The position numbers and the translations under genes are program-made. Shown piece by piece: positions 20,164 to 28,466 of a stretch of DNA of 64,000 nucleotides. Each line of letters opens with the position of its first letter. Position 1 is the stretch's first letter. The stretch covers positions 62,001 to 126,000 of the forward strand of contig USOX01000004.1 in NCBI GenBank assembly GCA_900556485.1, given 5' to 3'. This stretch comes from an uncultured Dysgonomonas sp. Its GTDB lineage: Bacteria; Bacteroidota; Bacteroidia; Bacteroidales; Dysgonomonadaceae. The notes below the pieces were generated by a model. The model saw nothing but the letters and a program-made list of their open reading frames with translations. It did no database searches and was not told where the DNA came from.

Positions 20164-20652
20164 ATGTTAGAAACACTCCATTTACCTACAATTTTGAATT
20201 CTGCTATTATCTATATTTTTATAATAGTAGGTTTACGATTATTGGGGAAAAAGGAACTAGGCCAATTATCTGTTGCTGATCTGGTTTTTATAATGCTTAT
20301 AAGTGAGGTTGTAGGCGATGTTATGAGAGCTTCGAACGATTCGTTGCTCAGTGGACTAATTGGTGCCGGAACAATAATGATCTTAAATAAGTTTATTAAA
20401 TGGTGGGCTTATAAATCAAAAAAATTCAATCTCTTTATAGAAGGAAATCCGGCAGTGCTGATCCGGCACGGAGTTTTGAATAAAAAAGAAATGGAAAAAA
20501 ATAAAATTACAATTTCTGATATAGAACAAGCCGGAAGAGAAAATGGTATCGGAGATATTTCTTCTATAGTCCTCGCCATCTTAGAAGTTGATGGAAAAAT
20601 AAGTATCCTTCCAAATGAAGATATTAAAACGGAAGATAAAATTGAAGAGTAG
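20164..20652 (+). CDS. DUF421 (YetF-like) membrane protein
   Basis: This 162-residue protein has two to three N-terminal membrane segments (TILNSAIIYIFIIVGLRLLG and further to about residue 75), then a soluble YetF/YrbG-type domain. The GLRLLGKKELGQLSVADLVF stretch (22-41) is the clearest family mark. The soluble part holds IEGNPAVLIRHGVLNKKEME and the tail VLAILEVDGKISILP. The family is common near stress and spore genes in other phyla; its biochemical role is unknown. It is convergent with the FAD oxidoreductase (31 bp between stops). Confidence 0.88.
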   Translation: MLETLHLPTILNSAIIYIFIIVGLRLLGKKELGQLSVADLVFIMLISEVVGDVMRASNDSLLSGLIGAGTIMILNKFIKWWAYKSKKFNLFIEGNPAVLIRHGVLNKKEMEKNKITISDIEQAGRENGIGDISSIVLAILEVDGKISILPNEDIKTEDKIEE

Positions 20653-20683
20653 AAGAAAATTACCTTTTAATTGTTTCATGAAA

Positions 20684-21898
20684 TCATTCTTTGTAGCGGT
20701 CAAAACCAAATACTTTGTAGCGGTCATCTTTCTTTTTCTGGATACTATTCGATATCATCTGAGCGGCATTCATACTAAAGGTAATACCATTACCTCCATA
20801 GCCCAAAGCAAAAAACATTCCTTCCTGTCCAGGCCACTCTCCTATATATGGTAATCCATCCTTTGTAGAACTAAAAGTTCCACACCATGTCATATCTGTT
20901 TTTAACGGAATATCAGGAAATAATTTATTGAATTTCTTTTCAAGTTTAAGCGCCTTCTTTCTCAATAGTTCATCTCTTTTAACCGGATTCTGAAATTCTT
21001 CATCCTCTCCACCTATCATAATTCGATTATCATTTGCTGTCCTAATGTAAATATAAGGATCCTTACTTTCCCATATCAGACTTTTTCCTCTCCAAATATA
21101 TTTAAGGTCAATAGGTTCTGAAATAAGTGCATATGTAGAGGTTAGTTGCATTACTCTTTTCGGCAAAAACATTCCGGCTTCAAAACCTGTGGCAATTACA
21201 GCATATTTACATTCTACCTTATGCCCTTTATCTGTTAATAATTCATATTGGTTACTTCTTTTATTACATTTTAGTATTTGGGTATGAGTGTATACATCTA
21301 ACTCTTTTCTTTTGATATGATAGTCAAGAAGATAAATTGAGGCACGATAAGCATCTATTTGAGCTGCTTCTTCATTCATGAGTGCACTTGGTGCATCAAA
21401 CCCAAATAGTTTTTTTATCTCTTTGGCTTTAAGAAACGTCACCGGTAGATCATGTCTTTTCCTTATTTCATATTCCTTCTCTATTATCACTTCTCCTTCC
21501 TTATTGCTGGCATAGAACACACTCGGCACACGTTCGAAATCAGGATTTATTCCAATATTAGCAAAAATATTTTCTATATCTGTAATCGCTTGCAAACAGC
21601 ACCGATAAGCCAAAAGAGCATTATCCTCTCCTACCGATTTCGCCATTTTGTACAAGGGTTCATCTATTTCATATTGTAACAATGCTGTACTTGCAGAGGA
21701 ACTACCCGTAGATGGTGTACGTTTATCAATAATGCAACACTTTATTCCGGCTTTACATAATTCATGAGCGACAAGAGATCCGGTTATTCCCGAACCAATG
21801 ATAGCGACATCTGTTTTAAGATTTTTCGTTAAAGGATTAAAATAATCATAAAGAGAGTTTTTTGCAATCCAATAGGGAAGTCCCGAATATAAATCCAT
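20684..21898 (-). CDS. FAD-dependent oxidoreductase of the DAO family
   Basis: This is a 404-residue flavoenzyme. The FAD-binding Rossmann motif VAIIGSGITGSLVAHEL begins at about residue 31, and GRxxR-like features follow (IDKRTPSTGSSSASTALLQY). The conserved C-terminal block is GLPYIGEWPGQEGMFFALGYGGNGITFS. The pattern fits DAO-fold amino-acid/amine oxidoreductases (YurR/PuuB-like). Unlike many Firmicutes relatives with this opening, no C-terminal Rieske domain follows; the protein ends at FGFDRYKE. It has no signal peptide. The substrate is unknown. It stands alone on the minus strand, divergent from HTCS 2 with a 197-bp gap. Confidence 0.88.
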   Translation of the reverse strand: MDLYSGLPYWIAKNSLYDYFNPLTKNLKTDVAIIGSGITGSLVAHELCKAGIKCCIIDKRTPSTGSSSASTALLQYEIDEPLYKMAKSVGEDNALLAYRCCLQAITDIENIFANIGINPDFERVPSVFYASNKEGEVIIEKEYEIRKRHDLPVTFLKAKEIKKLFGFDAPSALMNEEAAQIDAYRASIYLLDYHIKRKELDVYTHTQILKCNKRSNQYELLTDKGHKVECKYAVIATGFEAGMFLPKRVMQLTSTYALISEPIDLKYIWRGKSLIWESKDPYIYIRTANDNRIMIGGEDEEFQNPVKRDELLRKKALKLEKKFNKLFPDIPLKTDMTWCGTFSSTKDGLPYIGEWPGQEGMFFALGYGGNGITFSMNAAQMISNSIQKKKDDRYKVFGFDRYKE

Positions 21899-22053
21899 AC
21901 ATTACATAATTAAGGTATTACACATTTTCTTATCTAGTTTTAACAGAGAACAGAAAGTAAATGTTTAATACAGAGGCTATAAATTTTAAAAAAGTGGTTA
22001 TTCTTTTATCCATAAAAAAACTTAGCTGTCCAAACTGTTTTTATTTATTTTAC

Positions 22054-22061
22054 TAACTTTG
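22054..22061 (+). promoter_or_regulatory. -7 box (TAACTTTG) of HTCS 2
   Basis: TAACTTTG fits the Bacteroidota TAnnTTTG element and lies 35 nt before the HTCS 2 start codon. I do not see a clear TTG at the -33 position; the region is T-rich instead. Support is the motif and its position only. Confidence 0.5.
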
Positions 22062-22095
22062 TTTAGTTCGTATATAAAAGAAAACAAATGGGTAT

Positions 22096-25000
22096 ATGAG
22101 GCTTTTATTCGCGGGATTATTTTATATTTTATTTTCCATTTCCAGTTTTGCCCTAAACATATCTGACTATAGATTTCACACCATGCCTGAAACCTCTTAT
22201 TATGGGGGTATCCATAGTATAACAAAGGATAGTATCGGACGAATATGGTTTAGCGGATATGATGCTTTATTTGTGTATAATGGCAATTCATTTACACAAA
22301 TGAACGATTACATCACGAAACTATCACCAAGCTCATATTGGTCATATGGACAAGTTATTACAGACAAATCGAAGAGATTGTATGTAGGAACGAACTATGG
22401 TCTATTACGTTTCAATTACCAGACAAAAGGTTTCGAACGCATTTTAGATGGTAATATAGGTTCAGTTACACCAACCGATGACGGAACAATATGGTTAATC
22501 AGGGATAATAAGATAGAGTCATTCCATCCTGATTTATCTGATATAACTCATTATCCGTTCCCTTCTGACATTTTTATATCCGAATTAGCATTAATATGTG
22601 CGGGAGAACATATTTATGTTGCAACAGAAGGAAGAGTCTACAAATTGAATAAGAAAACTAAAGAATATAATTTATTTTCCATTTTAGGTGATGCTAATTG
22701 TATAATAAGGGATGTGATGGAGTATAACGAGTCTGTCTACATTCTTACACATATGAATGGCTTATACCAATGTGATAACGATGGTAAAATAATAAAGCAT
22801 CACAATCTTGCGCGCGACTATGGAAATTCGGCGAGTACAAAAAAGCTATACATTGACTCTTCAAATATTATTTGGGTAGCTACACAGTCGGGACTTTTCC
22901 TTTTAGATCCGGCTACAGAAGAAATGCACAGCCTTCGATTCAATCTCCATTATGCATATTCTTTACCGAACAATTCTGTTTGGTCCATTTACCCTGACCC
23001 TGATGGAGGAGTGTGGATAGGCACATATGGAGGAAAACTAGCTTATATGACTTTCTATGATAATGACGTTAATTATGTAAAACCTACTCCGGGAGGCCTG
23101 AATCATCCTATAGTCAGCAGCTTTGCAGAGGACAAAAATGGGAATTTATGGATAGGCACCGAAGGTGGAGGCTTGAATTATTGGAATAGAAAGACTGATC
23201 GTTTCTTATACTACACACAAGAAAATAATACAGGTGTAACATCAAATATGATAAAGAAATTGCAGTATGACAAAAAAAATAATACACTGCGAATTTCTGC
23301 ATTCAATGGTGGTATGGAACAATTAGATAATAGATTGCAACGTTTTGTCGATTTGCAAATGTATCATCCTGTTACATCGCAACAATTAAGTATTTATGAC
23401 TTTGTAATAGAAGGTGATTCTGGCATTTGGATGACTGATCCTGATTCCAGATTAATGTATAAAGACAAGAAAAAAGGAACAACAGAAATTGTTTCTTTAT
23501 TTGACTCGAAGGAGAATCCTGTCAGAATGCAAATAGAGACATTGTTTCGAAACGAAGGTAATAATCTGTGGCTAATAACCCACAATGGGGCATATATCGT
23601 AGATATTGAAACCAGACATATCATAAAACACTATTATATTGAAGGTGTACCTTATGCAGTAAATAATCTTTGTTCATATTGCATTACATCAGAGAGTGAT
23701 ATCTGGTTTGGAACACGAGGAGGAGGTATAAACAGATTAAGTAAGGATGGTAACTATGTGAATTATGCGGAGAAAGAGGGGCTCTTTGGTAAAACTGTTT
23801 TTGGTATACTGGAAGATAGTCTCTCGAAAAATATATGGTTTAGCACAAATGATGGTTTGTATTACTATGATTCTGAAAGCGAGAACATAAACAAATCTCA
23901 AATAAATAACCCTAGTCTTTGTGGAGCATTCTATGTGCGGGCATGCTACAAAACGTCAAAAGGTGAAATGCTATTTGGAGGAACAGATGGCTTTATCATG
24001 TTCACTCCAAGCAAATTAAAATATAATAATCAGAAAGCTAAAGTCTTTTTTACTGATTTATTAATCAATAACAAAAGAGCTTTTACGGAAGATAAAGACT
24101 CACCAATAAGAAAGGACATATCGACAATGTCTTATTCTGATAATGAGAACAATAAAATAGTACTATCACATAGACAGTCTAATATCGAAATATGTGTTTC
24201 AGCAAATAGTTATTTACATGCTGAAAAGAATCGATATGCCTACAGGATGCTTGGACTTTCGGAAGACTGGAACTTTTTACCCCAAGGACAAAAGACAATA
24301 CAATTTTTTAATTTACCTGCTGGAAACTATATATTCGAAGCCAAAGCGGCTAATAATGACGGTTTATGGGGTAATGAAGTATCTGCTTTATATTTCGAGG
24401 TAAAGCCATCGCCATTTCTCTCTGTCTGGGCGTATATTGTTTACTCTATATTATTATTACTTATTGTATATTTTATCTGGAGATATTTTACCAATAAGAA
24501 AATATTCGAGAACCAGATTGAGTTGGAACGGATCAAAGAACAGAATATGAAGGAGTTGACTCAGGCTCGAATAAATTTCTTCACGAACATCTCCCATGAC
24601 CTCAAAACACCACTCACTCTAGTTGTCGATCCATTGAAACAACTTAAGGAGCACTTGCCCGACAATAAATCTCTTAGTGCTTATGTGCATCTTATTGAGA
24701 AAAATGTTACTCGTATCCAACGGATAATTAGCCAATTACTTCAATTCAGAGAGATAGAAAGCCAGAAAATTACTTTAAACCAGCAATCCGGCGATTTGAT
24801 CCAATATCTTGCTAATATCTTCTCTTTATTTGAGCTTTATGCGAATAAAAAAGGAGTAGAGACCGATATCGATTCTCAGTTTGAAAGCTTCTACACTAAA
24901 TTTGATCATGATGTAATAGAAAAGATTTTCACTAATCTATTTTCTAATGCTATCAAATACACTACCGAAAATGGATATGTAGGAGTGAGAATATATGAGG

Positions 25001-26157
25001 CTAATCATGAAGAGGTTATCAATCTAGCTTCATCAATAAATTCAGAAAACCATATCAAGTATATATCTATTACTATCACCAATACAGGAGCTGAAATTCC
25101 TGATGATAAGAAGGATATAATTTTTGAATCATTCAACCGCTTAACTTCACACAGACCTGTATTTGAAGAAAGTACGGGATTAGGATTAGCTATTGTCAAA
25201 GAACTGGTTGAAAGCCTGAATGGAACAATAACTTTAAATTCAAACAATTCGAAAGTATCTTTTACTGTTGTCTTGCCTTTTGCATTGAATACAGAGAAAC
25301 CTGATAGTGGTATTGTTTCGTATGATTATACTGTTTCTGAGATAGACAATCTCCTAGTAGAATCGGAAGAAATCGATTTGCATGATAAACAAAATCGGAA
25401 AGCCTACAACATTGTTGTTATCGAGGATGATCCGAATCTGAGAAGTTACATGGAACAGCGACTATCGGAACATTATAATGTATATACAGCTGCCAATGGC
25501 AATGAAGGTATAACTAAAGTAGAAAAAATATATCCTCAAATAGTTATTACTGATCTGATGATGCCTGAGGCTGATGGGTTCGATGTTTGCCATAGTTTAC
25601 GTTCAAATATCCAAACGAGCCATATACCGATAATAGTACTCTCTGCATTAGGTAAAAATACAGAAAATAAAATAAAAGCATTGGAAAGCGGAGCTAATGT
25701 ATTTATTGACAAACCTTTTGATATGGACTTTTTGCTTAAACAAGTAAGGAATCTGATCAAAAATCAGAATGAGCTAAAAGAACTATATAGTAAAAAATAC
25801 ATTGCTGAACCATCTAAAATAACGTTTTCGTCTATGGATGAAGAGTTATTGAAAAAGGCTATGGAACAAATAGAGCATAATATTAGTAATCCCGATTATA
25901 ATGTAGAGACTTTTGTCTCTGATATGGGAATCGGACGGACACTCTTATATCAAAAAATAAATGATATAGTGGGGATGTCTATCAAAGAATTTATTATGGA
26001 TATCCGGCTCAAACGTAGTGCCCAACTCTTAAAAGAGTCAGACTTTACCATATCCGAAATTGCTGATATGACCGGATTCAATAATCCCAAATATTTCAGT
26101 ATTTGTTTTAAGAAACACTTCGAACTAACCCCTACCGAATTTAAAAAGAAGTCTTAA
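22096..26157 (+). CDS. Hybrid two-component system sensor/regulator (HTCS 2)
   Basis: This is a 1353-residue fused sensor kinase and regulator. The signal peptide is MRLLFAGLFYILFSISSFAL. A periplasmic double propeller (Reg_prop repeats such as GNLWIGTEGGGLNYW) is followed by a Y_Y_Y domain (about 690-775), a membrane helix (about 776-798), HisKA with H834 (NISHDLKTPLTL), HATPase (STGLGLAIVKELVESL), a receiver with D1153 (ITDLMMPEADGFDVC) and an AraC-type HTH (about 1272-1353). It is followed on the same strand by two GH2 genes and a GH35-like fragment, which are its probable targets. No SusC/D pair is adjacent on this side, so it may act on enzymes only or on a distant PUL. Confidence 0.96.
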   Translation: MRLLFAGLFYILFSISSFALNISDYRFHTMPETSYYGGIHSITKDSIGRIWFSGYDALFVYNGNSFTQMNDYITKLSPSSYWSYGQVITDKSKRLYVGTNYGLLRFNYQTKGFERILDGNIGSVTPTDDGTIWLIRDNKIESFHPDLSDITHYPFPSDIFISELALICAGEHIYVATEGRVYKLNKKTKEYNLFSILGDANCIIRDVMEYNESVYILTHMNGLYQCDNDGKIIKHHNLARDYGNSASTKKLYIDSSNIIWVATQSGLFLLDPATEEMHSLRFNLHYAYSLPNNSVWSIYPDPDGGVWIGTYGGKLAYMTFYDNDVNYVKPTPGGLNHPIVSSFAEDKNGNLWIGTEGGGLNYWNRKTDRFLYYTQENNTGVTSNMIKKLQYDKKNNTLRISAFNGGMEQLDNRLQRFVDLQMYHPVTSQQLSIYDFVIEGDSGIWMTDPDSRLMYKDKKKGTTEIVSLFDSKENPVRMQIETLFRNEGNNLWLITHNGAYIVDIETRHIIKHYYIEGVPYAVNNLCSYCITSESDIWFGTRGGGINRLSKDGNYVNYAEKEGLFGKTVFGILEDSLSKNIWFSTNDGLYYYDSESENINKSQINNPSLCGAFYVRACYKTSKGEMLFGGTDGFIMFTPSKLKYNNQKAKVFFTDLLINNKRAFTEDKDSPIRKDISTMSYSDNENNKIVLSHRQSNIEICVSANSYLHAEKNRYAYRMLGLSEDWNFLPQGQKTIQFFNLPAGNYIFEAKAANNDGLWGNEVSALYFEVKPSPFLSVWAYIVYSILLLLIVYFIWRYFTNKKIFENQIELERIKEQNMKELTQARINFFTNISHDLKTPLTLVVDPLKQLKEHLPDNKSLSAYVHLIEKNVTRIQRIISQLLQFREIESQKITLNQQSGDLIQYLANIFSLFELYANKKGVETDIDSQFESFYTKFDHDVIEKIFTNLFSNAIKYTTENGYVGVRIYEANHEEVINLASSINSENHIKYISITITNTGAEIPDDKKDIIFESFNRLTSHRPVFEESTGLGLAIVKELVESLNGTITLNSNNSKVSFTVVLPFALNTEKPDSGIVSYDYTVSEIDNLLVESEEIDLHDKQNRKAYNIVVIEDDPNLRSYMEQRLSEHYNVYTAANGNEGITKVEKIYPQIVITDLMMPEADGFDVCHSLRSNIQTSHIPIIVLSALGKNTENKIKALESGANVFIDKPFDMDFLLKQVRNLIKNQNELKELYSKKYIAEPSKITFSSMDEELLKKAMEQIEHNISNPDYNVETFVSDMGIGRTLLYQKINDIVGMSIKEFIMDIRLKRSAQLLKESDFTISEIADMTGFNNPKYFSICFKKHFELTPTEFKKKS

Positions 26158-26171
26158 AGGCTTCTTTTTTT
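26148..26171 (+). terminator. Rho-independent terminator of HTCS 2
   Basis: GAAGTC and GGCTTC pair around TTAAA (26148-26164) and are followed at once by seven T residues (26165-26171). The stem begins inside the last codons and includes the stop codon in its loop. Confidence 0.85.
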
Positions 26172-26186
26172 GTGTGATAAATATAG

Positions 26187-26216
26187 ATTTTGTACGGTTC
26201 TGTACAAAATAGAACC
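26187..26216. promoter_or_regulatory. Palindrome with two mutually exclusive stems
   Basis: ATTTTGTAC (26187-26195) and GTACAAAAT (26202-26210) are perfect 9-bp inverted arms around GGTTCT. The same GGTTCT (26196-26201) can instead pair with AGAACC (26211-26216). It lies 16 bp after the HTCS terminator and about 290 bp before the GH2 gene. As DNA it looks like an operator; as RNA it could switch between two hairpins. The function is not known. Confidence 0.4.
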
Positions 26217-26507
26217 ATTTCTGAATAAATGAATACCATGCTATGGATGGATTTTATCCACCTTTGTTATAATCTTATTGCATTGTGTGACCTCGTATAC
26301 AATGGGGTAAGGCTAATTATAAAAAAGACTGAGAAAGCTGGAAAAATATGTAAAAAGAGCAGCTGTACAATCTTACTACTGCGTCTACACTCAACATCAT
26401 TTGCCGTCGGACTTTCGGTTAAGGCCGAGAGTATCGACGACAAAGATGGATATAGCTAAGGAAGGTGAATATGCGATGAGGATATATAAAAAATAAAAGA
26501 AAGATCT
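26217..26507. other. Intergenic leader before GH2 genes with a stable hairpin
   Basis: A 76-codon frame (26229-26459) exists, but it resembles no family and is probably not coding. The main structure is a stable hairpin at 26405-26439: outer stem CGTCG/CGACG, inner stem ACTTTCGG/CCGAGAGT with a G-T pair, loop TTAAGG. No T-run follows, so it is not a terminator. The stretch may be a long mRNA leader or a decayed gene. Confidence 0.4.
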
Positions 26508-28304
26508 ATGAAAGAAATGAAAACACTAATTACATTTATTGTATTACTATTTAGCCTTGTCGGTTCTGCATTATCGGCACAAGAATTAATGACCAATATT
26601 TACGGACGTAATACCCAATCTCTGAATGGTAAATGGGATGCTATTATCGATCTGTATGATCAGGGACGCAAAAATAAAATTTATCTGAATAAGAAGCCCG
26701 AAGGAAAAACCGACTTTTATGAATATTCTTTTGAAGGAGGATTACACCTGAATGTACCTTCTGACTGGAACAGCCAAATACCTGAGCTAAAATACTATGA
26801 AGGAACAGTGTGGTATGCCCGCAGATTCGATGTAAATAAAAATACAGATAAACGCCTATTCCTCTATTTTGGAGCTGTTAGCTATCGTTGTCGTATTTAT
26901 CTTAATGGTAAAGAAATAGGTAAGCATGAGGGAGGATTTACTCCTTTTCAAATAGAAGTAACCGACTTGGTAAAAGACACTGATAACTTTCTGGCTGTAG
27001 AAGTAAATAATACGCGTACAGTGGATGCTATTCCGGCAATGGCTTTCGATTGGTGGAACTATGGTGGAATTACACGTGATGTTTTTCTGGTAAGTACACC
27101 CGAAGTTTTTATTAAAGATTATTTTATTCAGTTGGATAAATATAAAGCTGATAAGATAGATATGCGCGTTAACCTATCAGAAAAAGTAGCTAATACAAAT
27201 CTACAGATAGAAATACCAGAACTTAAAATCAAACAAAACCTGACAACTAATAATGAAGGTTTTGCACAGGCTTCTATCCATGTAAAAAAATTGGAACGTT
27301 GGTCGCCGGAATCACCGAAACTATATAAAGTGATCGTTTCTTCAGATAATGATAAGATAGAGGAAATGATAGGTTTCCGTAATATTCAGGTAAAAGGGGA
27401 AGATGTTTATCTGAATGATAAACCAATATTCTTAAAATCAATCAGTTTTCATGAAGAAATACCTCAGCGAAAAGGGCGTGCCTTTTCTGAGGCGGATGCT
27501 GTTATGCTTTTATCGGAGGCTAAAGCTCTAGGATGTAATATGATTCGCCTTGCGCACTATCCGCAAAATGAATATACAGTAAGAAAGGCTGAAGAAATGG
27601 GATTTCTACTTTGGGAGGAAATACCAATCTGGCAAGGAATAGACTTTGAGAATGAGGAGACAAAACTCAAAGCCGGTAATATGATAAAAGAAATGGTAAT
27701 GCGTGACAAGAATCGTTGTTCTCTGACTTTCTGGGGAGTAGCTAACGAAACACAGCCATCGGCACCAAGAAATGAGTTTCTGAAATATCTTATCAAATGC
27801 TGTAAGGATATAGATACTACACGGTTGATAACAGCCGCTTTCGACCTAGTACGTTTTAATCGTGAAAGACAGGTATTTGTGATGGATGATCCTTTTATCA
27901 AGGAGCTTGATGTGGTTGCAGTAAATAAATACATGGGTTGGTACCATCAATGGCCGGTAACACCAGACAAAGCTATCTGGGATGTAGCTAAAGGACAGCC
28001 CCTTATTATATCAGAATTTGGAGGTGAAGCTCTCTATGGTAAGACAGGCGATGCCGATGTGGTTAGCTCGTGGAGTGAAGATTATCAGGCAACTCTCTAT
28101 CGTGAAAATCTGGAAATGTTTAAGCACATCCCTAATCTGAGGGGAACTTCTCCATGGGTATTGTTCGACTTCCGTTCCCCATTCCGATTCCACCCTACTA
28201 ATCAGGAAGACTGGAATAGAAAAGGATTGGTTTCTGATCAGGGATATCGTAAAAAAGCGTGGTATTTGATGAAAGAATATTATGAAATGAAAAGTGAAAA
28301 ATGA
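26508..28304 (+). CDS. Exported GH2 beta-glycosidase, beta-glucuronidase-like
   Basis: This is a 598-residue enzyme with a signal peptide (cut near ALSAQ). Domain order: sugar-binding jelly roll (about 35-200), Ig-like domain (200-295), TIM barrel (295-595). The acid/base is E414 (GVANETQPS) and the nucleophile is E503 (IISEFGGEA). Two features favour a uronidase: NKYMGWY (473-479) and N570-R-K572-G near the C-terminus. The latter matches the NxKG motif that binds the carboxylate in beta-glucuronidases. The length is close to that of E. coli GUS (about 600). Galacturonidase activity is an alternative. A second in-frame ATG lies at codon 4. It lies downstream of HTCS 2 and 162 bp before a second GH2 gene. 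Confidence 0.9.
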   Translation: MKEMKTLITFIVLLFSLVGSALSAQELMTNIYGRNTQSLNGKWDAIIDLYDQGRKNKIYLNKKPEGKTDFYEYSFEGGLHLNVPSDWNSQIPELKYYEGTVWYARRFDVNKNTDKRLFLYFGAVSYRCRIYLNGKEIGKHEGGFTPFQIEVTDLVKDTDNFLAVEVNNTRTVDAIPAMAFDWWNYGGITRDVFLVSTPEVFIKDYFIQLDKYKADKIDMRVNLSEKVANTNLQIEIPELKIKQNLTTNNEGFAQASIHVKKLERWSPESPKLYKVIVSSDNDKIEEMIGFRNIQVKGEDVYLNDKPIFLKSISFHEEIPQRKGRAFSEADAVMLLSEAKALGCNMIRLAHYPQNEYTVRKAEEMGFLLWEEIPIWQGIDFENEETKLKAGNMIKEMVMRDKNRCSLTFWGVANETQPSAPRNEFLKYLIKCCKDIDTTRLITAAFDLVRFNRERQVFVMDDPFIKELDVVAVNKYMGWYHQWPVTPDKAIWDVAKGQPLIISEFGGEALYGKTGDADVVSSWSEDYQATLYRENLEMFKHIPNLRGTSPWVLFDFRSPFRFHPTNQEDWNRKGLVSDQGYRKKAWYLMKEYYEMKSEK

Positions 28305-28411
28305 AAAATTGGCGCGAAGCAACGAAAACTAATGAATATCAGCTAATGGCTAAAAGCTTCTATCGTCTCATCGGAACGCAGTGTAGCTAAATCCAAAAGG
28401 ACGAAAAACAA

Positions 28412-28446
28412 TAACGAGTAAACTAAAACTCTTCTAACGAGTAAAC
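28412..28446 (+). repeat. Direct repeat of TAACGAGTAAAC before the second GH2 gene
   Basis: TAACGAGTAAAC occurs perfectly at 28412-28423 and 28435-28446. The repeat step of 23 bp is about two helical turns. It ends 20 bp before the start codon at 28467. Spaced direct repeats suit AraC-type DNA-binding domains, so this could be an HTCS 2 operator, but its closeness to the start codon also fits a leader feature or a small duplication. Confidence 0.4.
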
Positions 28447-28466
28447 ACATATAAAACAGGAATAAT

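Noticed and set aside
26229..26459. 76-codon frame between HTCS 2 and GH2
   Set aside because: No family resemblance, no clear ribosome site, and it contains a strong hairpin; more likely a leader.
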